NCBI GenBank assembly: GCA_009617715.1
Contig: VTFK01000138.1
Location: forward strand, 930,001-994,000
Direction: 5' to 3'
Origin: Plectrocnemia conspersa
Taxonomy: Eukaryota; Arthropoda; Insecta; Trichoptera; Polycentropodidae
DNA length: 64,000 bases
Shown here one piece after another: positions 56,480 to 64,000 of the stretch. Below the pieces are notes generated by a model. That model saw only the letters and a program-made list of their open reading frames with translations, had not been told where the DNA came from and did no database searches. Within the stretch, counting starts at the first letter, position 1. Every line of letters begins with the position of its first letter. The position numbers were made by a program, and so were the translations under genes.

Positions 56480-57230
56480 GAATAAAGTATATTACAAATA
56501 TGGTTAAAAAATAATGTACTTAAATTAAATGAGAATGAAACTAAATAAATGTGTAAGATAAAATTATAAAAATAGTTGATAATATAAAAAATTTTGGAGT
56601 AATTGTAGATACAAAATTAAATTTTAAGGAACATTGTTAAAAAAATAGGTATAGTATCTATAATATAAACACAAAAATATTAATAAGCAATAGTTTAATA
56701 TTGCTCCATTTTACTAATTGTGCAACAATATTAGATAGTTTAATAATTACATAAACAAATGTTGCAAAAGTTATAAAATAGGGCAATGAGAATAAATAGA
56801 AATAGATTTACTAGTCATTGAAGTATGATTGATAGATTGGAATGGTTAAATGTTCAAGAAATATTGAAGATGAATGTTTCAGTATTTATATAAAAGCTAG
56901 AACATTATATATTACCAGAGTATTTTAATAAGTATTTAATAAAAAATACAGATGTACATAGATATAATACTAGAAATAGAGAAAATTTATGGATAGTTAG
57001 GTATTATAGAATTATGTACAGAGGTGTGAATTTGTATATTCATAGGACAATCCGCAAAAATGAAATGGAATGAAATAAAAACTGTGTGCATTAGGAATAA
57101 ATTAAAATATTAAGTTTTTTTCATTTTTTGTTAAGGTTATATATACTATGTATGTGTAGTTAAATTTGTTCGGTGTAAAAATTAGCTATTAAGCTAAATA
57201 AATAAATAAAATAAATAAATAAATACACTA
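56480..57230 (+). pseudogene. Decayed LINE C-terminal region with (AAAT)n tail
   Basis: Frames in sequence read NIKNFGVIVDTKLNFKEH, then QKLxNRAMRINRNRFTSH, MIDRLEWLNVQEILKMNVS, and LPEYFNKYLIKNTDVHRYNT followed by RNRENLWI. This is the post-RT C-terminal part of a Jockey/CR1-like LINE family different from B. It ends in a tetranucleotide tail (57195-57225). Several stops. Confidence 0.65.
57195..57225. repeat. (AAAT)n tail
   Basis: Tetranucleotide run ending the LINE. Confidence 0.8.
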
Positions 57231-59109
57231 GGTTGAAAAATACGTGAAAAAAACCTTCTCAATTGTTTCTGTCCATAGTCCTTTAAATAACATTAGTAAA
57301 ATAATCCAAATATATTAAAAAAAAATTACATAAATTTTGATTTATAAATGAGGTCGTTAAAATATTTCAGAAATATTCACAAATTTTCCACAAAATATAG
57401 CCTTTCTTATGAGTTTTATATCAGTGTTTGGGCTTAATACACATTGATAAAACCTTAGAAATATTCACAAATTATTATAAATTTACAAATTAATTAAATA
57501 AAATGTATTTGAGCTTTAGGCAACTCAATAAAATATATGGGTTTTTGAGATTAAAACAGGAACGAAAGCTTTACAAATGATTTTAAATTCACAAATTTAT
57601 CTAAGTTTATAGCCTTTTTATATAAATTATGATATAAATCTTCAGAATTTTTTTCAGTTTTTTAGGATTACTTTATATATTTTTTTTGGAATCCTTAACA
57701 GTATATTGTTTTATCGCAGATATTACAGTGTTTTTTTCTGTTATCATATTATTAATAACGGTGTATTTTTTTAACTTCTTACTGTTGCCAATTATTTGGC
57801 CAAAGTAACTTGTTTATTTTAAATTTATTAAATTACATTGAACCATTTATTATTATCATATTTATGAAAAAAATGTATGTAGTCTATACTCGTAGATAAT
57901 CATAAAAGTTAATCGAAAGAGTCGGAATCAGAGCAGAAATGCAATATTACACTGCATCCTGTTTGACCGGAAGAAGGGTCAAATGCAATATTTCATTACG
58001 TACATAGCCAAAAATCGATTCCCTAAAACACTTTATCACAAACACACACAATCACAATTCTGTTTTAATTATCGAACAATACAAAGTAAACAACTTTGGC
58101 GCAGCATTCGAGAAGCGCAAGCGTGGCCATAAATCTTTCATTTAGTCACTTTGGTGAAACATTAAAAAATGCACTTCCTCTTGCAACAGAGGCGAACATC
58201 TGAACAGTATCAAATTGCATTCAAGTTCTACACAGTAATTTATATCTCTCACAATGCCAGCACGATAGATTAGCAGCATAAGTCATTGTTTAGCAACTGA
58301 TTGCTCAAATTGCTCAAATCCCAAATGATACACAATTGCTTACAAATTGTGGTGATTGCGACTATTTATAAACACAAAATCCTAGAATTAAGAAATACAA
58401 ACCGTTCCTATAAAATTATCTTACATATAGTTAATACAATCGTATACACATATTTGAATATATACATACACAACTGTTATATATTTAAGTTGCATAGGGT
58501 AGTGATGGAGGCGTAAGAAAAAGAGCAATATCCGCTTTGTAATTAATTTTTAAAGCATTCTAGAGTCTTCCGTGTTATAAGATAATTGTTTCAGTCAATT
58601 ATCGTTCGCGATCGATAAATTATTCAAGCGACAAAGCCTTCGTCTCACAAATCAGGCCGCTGAAAGCTTCCCGGTTTCGGTGTCTTGATTAAAACTTTAC
58701 GAGCACTACAGTTGGCGTGTAAAGTTTCTTTGCAGCCGTTTGCCATCCCCTTTGTCGCTCTATAAAAAGTATATGGCCGAACACAAACTCAAAGAGAGAA
58801 ACTTTCTCCGAGTTTCTCTCTTTATCTGAGTCACCGCCCAGCAGAATAGCATTAATAATGCATCGATGATGAGATGGAGACATTATGTGTCCTTTGTAAT
58901 TGCTAGCTTCGCTCTGTGAGATCATATGCCGTGGTTCACTCTTTTGAAAGGATAAGAGCAAAGCCGTGTTCTTTCAACATATATTTGTATATTTTGTAAT
59001 ATTTTTTAAGCACGTGCTTAATCCGAAGAGTGAAGGTAAAGATCGAAAGAACCATAATGAAGCAAGATATTCGACATATTCAATGCTTTCAAACGAAAAA
59101 GATCGATTA
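57231..59109. other. Intergenic, no gene recognised
   Basis: AT-rich to about 57900. Mixed or GC-richer patches at about 57930-58260 and 58540-58990. The latter contains perfect 13-bp inverted arms AAAGAGAGAAACT at 58791-58803 and 58811-58823 (7-nt loop). No gene recognised. Confidence 0.3.
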
Positions 59110-59640
59110 AAAAATTAGCCCGAAGGTGTATATAAATCTCGTGTGCAGATTGTGAAAAAAAAATACTTTGAAAAATCTAATAGATGGATCGCATACTGTG
59201 AGAATAAACACATAAGGGCTATCAAAAAATTCAATAGTAATTCAGCTCTGGCTGAATACAGTTTCATAGAAGACCAAAAAATTGATTTTAGTATCACAAA
59301 GACTGTAGCTAACATTAAAAATTCTGTTTGTTCGTACAAAACGCGAAGTACTAGAAATAGAAATTCATAAAAAAAATTGCATTTCTTGCCTTTTACGAAC
59401 GAAAAATCCACATACAATTAACACACAATTATATAAACACATTAACATAGACATAAATGGACAATTAATGAATATCATTAATACTGCCCCACCGTAAAAA
59501 ACGTTTATACATGACAAGGTCAAGGACCAGCAGCAGTAACGGAAAATTCGTGACCATGGCTGGAGCATAACAGCCGAAATATTGAAATATATGAGATGAA
59601 TCCCGAGATGAAATATATTTTGACACCCTTAAAAGCATTA
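59110..59640 (+). pseudogene. Penelope-like element 3' part with GIY-YIG endonuclease remnant
   Basis: From 59125 the frame reads GVYKSRVQIVKKKYFEKSNR (the G-V-Y and K-Y-F halves of a GIY-YIG core), then ENKHIRAIKKF, NSALAEYSFIEDQKIDFSIT and KTVANIKNS. After a frameshift comes EIEIHKKN. This is the order of the GIY-YIG endonuclease at the C-terminus of Penelope-like retroelements. The expected glycine after KYF is replaced by E, and the CPY/C-x-C part is lost. The downstream AGCAGCAGTAACGG and TGACCATGGCTGGAGCATAA stretch resembles the 3' UTR of such elements. The reverse transcriptase is absent: 5'-truncated and dead. Confidence 0.7.
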
Positions 59641-59677
59641 ATTAAAATTTTATAATGGTTTGATATATTTGTAAATA

Positions 59678-59730
59678 AAACTTATTTCACTATTTGACTT
59701 GTATTATTTGTCAAATAGTGAAATAAGTTT
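59678..59730. repeat. Perfect 21-bp inverted repeat (hairpin)
   Basis: Arms 59678-59698 and 59710-59730 are exact reverse complements (core CTTATTTCACTATTTGAC) around an 11-nt loop. It lies just after the Penelope-like remnant and may be the junction of two inverted element ends. Confidence 0.85.
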
Positions 59731-60069
59731 CACAATCCAGAGAGAAACAAGAATCGTCACGAAAACACACAACCTTCATAAAATAATAGCTGATCCTGTA
59801 AACAAACTCTGGGCATTGATCGTTGTATTTTTTATAATAATAATATTTTTTAGATAAAATGTACAATATTTATTGTACATCAATATCTGCTTATTTACTC
59901 AAGAAATGAGAATCTGATCAAATTTTTTCGAGAGTATGTGTTGATATTATTACAATATATATGTATCTTTGAATATGGAAAATATTTTTACTGATTTCGC
60001 TCACAATAGTTCATAATTAATAATAAGTTAATATTTAGACATATAAATTAAGTACGCAATGTCAATTAA
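59731..60069. other. Intergenic, no gene recognised
   Basis: AT-rich. The first ~90 bp could continue the Penelope-like element in another orientation. Confidence 0.25.
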
Positions 60070-60195
60070 AAGGAGCTGGTCCGGTTCGTATAATTTTTTT
60101 TGTGTATTAAAATAATACAATGATTTTTTTGACCATCGTGACGTATTAAGGTAACCTGTTGGATCATGATCTTAATTTAATTTAAATAAATAAAC
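60070..60195 (+). pseudogene. LINE family B 3' end
   Basis: Matches the end of the best copy (GGAGCTGGTCC, GACCATCGTGACG, GTAACCTGTTGG, AATAAATAAA tail). Only about 125 bp: severe 5' truncation, typical of non-LTR retrotransposition. Confidence 0.65.
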
Positions 60196-63115
60196 GTTAA
60201 TTAATAATTTAAATATAAACTAACGCAAAGAATAGTAAAACATTTATTATAATTACTACTACATTATTAATTTATTTACATTTTTTATAAGAGAGAAAAA
60301 TAATAATCTACCTAAATATTTAATTAACAATGACTTTTCATCACGTGTTAATTTCGCTCGTATTGTGAAAAAATGACAACATTTTAACGAATGATTTATA
60401 GAGTATTTTTGTAAAAACATTGCTCATTATTTTATTTACCAAAAGGAATTTTTGCAAAGAAAGTCGAAGCGAAACATATGTTTTTTGAGTGCTAATCAGC
60501 TGTGAACTTAGAGGATTTGTTTTAAAAATTGCAGTGCCGTAAGCCATTTCAAAAAACTCGTACTAAAATATTTTTTAACAAAAAACAATTTCATAAGAAA
60601 TCGCAATAAAAATTAAATTCATCAAGAAGCAATTTTAAAATATTATTTTATTTAATATTAATATTATTATAAAACAAAGCATCATAGCTCGTTGATATAG
60701 ACTTAATTATTAATACGCTTCACATATATAGGCTTATGTATTTATGCATGAATATGTTTAATAACGCATATAAAATTAACATATTTAGTATTAATCCTAT
60801 TTAAATACACCTTTATAATATACATATAAACATAGACGATATTCTCTATGATGTTTATCAAAACGCTGTATATCATATAATTAATTTCTTAGTAATCAAT
60901 TAAGTACTACTAATTAACCGTTTGAATCTTAATGATTGATTCATATTGACACGGTCATACTGACAACGACCGAAGTCCATCGGTTAATGCCCGAATAGTT
61001 TACCAGCAAGGTTCGGTTCAGCTATGTCTTTCAATAGGCTTTCGTTCAATTCAATTGGTCATTTATCTTGTAAACTTTAATCACTGAAACGGAATTTCGC
61101 AAACCGAGCTCTGGTTTTCACTTTTGCCACTTTCATATATACATAGCACATATATGTTTTTTCCTTTTTACTTACATACAAAATTTGTAAATATTTAAGC
61201 AATATGTAATCAATGCGCAATGTCTAAATTTAATTGTAATTTAGAAGCTGTTTTGCTTATCTTGAACATAATTTATAATGTAAGCTATTTAAAAATGTAA
61301 TTTAGAATGAATCAGTTTCACATGCCTTCGGGGCCTAATGATAAACATCATCTGAGATACGTTTACAAGGCACAGATCATAAGCGAAGCGTCATATGCTT
61401 ATGGTTGCTTTGGCGTCGGCATCTAGTGGAGAATCTCATAACGTGGATGCAGCTCTGAAGGCTGCAGTCTCTAGAGGCGATGACCGGCACATAACGAAGT
61501 CATGACTTCAAGCCATATTTATTCGAAATTGTGACCAATGAAGCAAGGTATAAAGTGTGCCAAATTACAGCTTGAATCTGTGCTGGAAGGCGCAAGAATT
61601 CATGGGCAAAGACTTTTGTTTCAAAAACTGCGCTTAATACTCTGGGAAATAATAATCCTGACTTATGGCAATAAAAGAGATTTATTAGAAAGCAAATACT
61701 TCTACGAAGCGCATGACTTTCTTTTGATAAGTGTTGCTTTATATTTTTATTAGACGGATGTTTTATTTTTTTTCCGAGAAACGGCGTTATCTTACTTGGC
61801 GTTACAACGGTTGCCACAATAATACTTTTGTAAATCATTGTAATTTATTATTTAATTAATCGCATTAAATTTAAAACTACGTTTTTCAGTTCGTTGAATA
61901 TTGAATGGTTCAAGCATGAGATGAAACATATTTAATCGTTAATCAAAATGTCTAGGTGATTCTCTAATCCAGCGTGTATTGATTTTCAGAGGCTTATGGG
62001 ATGTCTCGTGCTCGGTTCGCAATAAAACGAACGTCTCGTAAATAGTCATTTGAATGTTACCGAATTAGTCTTGTTGCGAATGCGAATGCTTTTACCCTAC
62101 CACCGCCACATAACTCCGCTACCACTATACGCATTAATCAAGGCGAAAGCAACACAACACCTTCCTAGCATTCGCTCTAACATTTCTTGAGGTCCTCGTA
62201 AACCAAACCGCAAAATATAATCTGGTTTAATGATATACGAACTCACGCAAGCAGACACACACATGCTGATCTTTAATGCGAAAACTTCGAGTGTTCGCCT
62301 GTTAACTCGTTAAATCTGCCGACAAACTTTTATCTGTACTATTTAATGTATTTTTTAATTATTGTAATTAATTAATATTAAAATTAAAGCTGTGTATTTG
62401 CATCAATGGTAAACCAAAATTAATCCACAATTAAATCTGTCAAATTGACGGTAATGAACAATTAGGTTCGTGCGGCGTGTTTGTATGAAAAAGCGTCTGC
62501 TTTGAATGTATAAAACAGTACGATACAATAAATAATTGGGTTATTTCACTTTGCTCGCATAAAAACCACTAATTACAACTGCAATAATTAAGGAAAACCG
62601 CACTACACATTCAAGTCCCGTACAAATTAACGTGTGTGTACATTTTAGGCTATATTGTGTTTTAGATATACATATATACCTAATATTATCATATACTAGC
62701 GAAGTTCTTTTAGGTAAATATTGAATGAATTCTTTTATATTTTATATGCCATGAAATTTTCTAAGCTCTTTTACTATACTATATCACTAACATTAATGTG
62801 TAAAATAAGATTAATAATTTATCAGATTTTTTAAAATTAATAAAAAAATATTTGATAAAAATAATTGTTTACACTTTTGATTTGCTTATTCTATAATATG
62901 AAGTAAATTAGATTTTAAATGTATTTTTATTAATATAAATCAGCATTTAGGGTACAGCGATTTAATATAAGGCAAGTAGTTCAGTTTATTTATTGACACG
63001 ATTTTTTTTTAAGTGAGCTGAAGCAGAGTTAGTTTGGAAAAAAATCAAATAAAATTAAATATACGGAAGTATCAAGTACAATCGGAGTCTGCATTGGTTA
63101 CATAATACCCTATTG
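60196..63115. other. Intergenic, no gene recognised
   Basis: AT-rich with GC-richer patches at about 60950-61130, 61320-61500 and 61960-62330. The frame 61500-61838 (-) is open but unrecognised. Confidence 0.3.

Positions 63116-64000
<885 letters not shown>

Noticed and set aside
61500..61838. 112-codon minus-strand open frame overlapping a + strand frame
   Set aside because: Neither strand shows a recognisable domain, and it lies in mixed-composition intergenic DNA.

Overview
The window looks like AT-rich nuclear DNA of an insect or another arthropod. It has GT-AG introns, most under 250 bp, and a repeat set of Jockey-type and other LINEs, a Penelope-like element with a GIY-YIG domain, solo LTRs, hAT elements and short inverted-repeat elements. 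The order cannot be fixed from the sequence alone. There are no bacterial-style operons, no CRISPR array and no rRNA. All family names come from reading translations by eye, not from a search.

The left 9.4 kb is the only region with recognisable cellular genes. Both lie on the + strand, head to tail, about 750 bp apart. Positions 1-1959 hold the last four exons of an NHLRC2-like NHL-repeat protein. Positions 2708-9320 (conserved frame to 9339) hold a complete TMEM67 (meckelin) gene of 20 exons, encoding the ciliary transition-zone membrane protein. All intron phases agree, and the length is close to that of human meckelin. Three points stand out in TMEM67. A textbook RFX X-box lies about 140 bp before its ATG. 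A decayed antisense LINE inflates intron 3. A one-base frame conflict in the last exon puts the conserved C-terminal tail out of frame.

The remaining ~54 kb has no host gene that I can recognise. It is a repeat-rich desert, and several insertions can be ordered in time. At 23.98-25.21 kb a 104-bp TTAA element lies in an 857-bp TA-flanked element, which lies in an old LINE copy. At 17.3-18.1 kb a solo LTR lies in a repeat whose unoccupied relative is at 45.2-45.5 kb. At 47.7-48.7 kb another copy of that LTR splits a LINE 3' end. At 31.2-31.5 kb a hAT MITE splits an antisense Jockey copy. One LINE family (family B) recurs at 23.98, 34.5-36.1, 47.7, 50.4 and 60.1 kb. Its best copy keeps the YADD motif but has an internal deletion.

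Other structures are an 83-bp foldback at 28.6-28.9 kb, a degenerate 280-315-bp tandem array at 48.8-49.5 kb, a Penelope 3' end followed by a perfect 21-bp hairpin at 59.1-59.7 kb, and a hAT transposase running off the right edge. Between repeats, several GC-richer patches of 200-600 bp stand out from the AT-rich background. They may be regulatory, but nothing in the sequence proves it.
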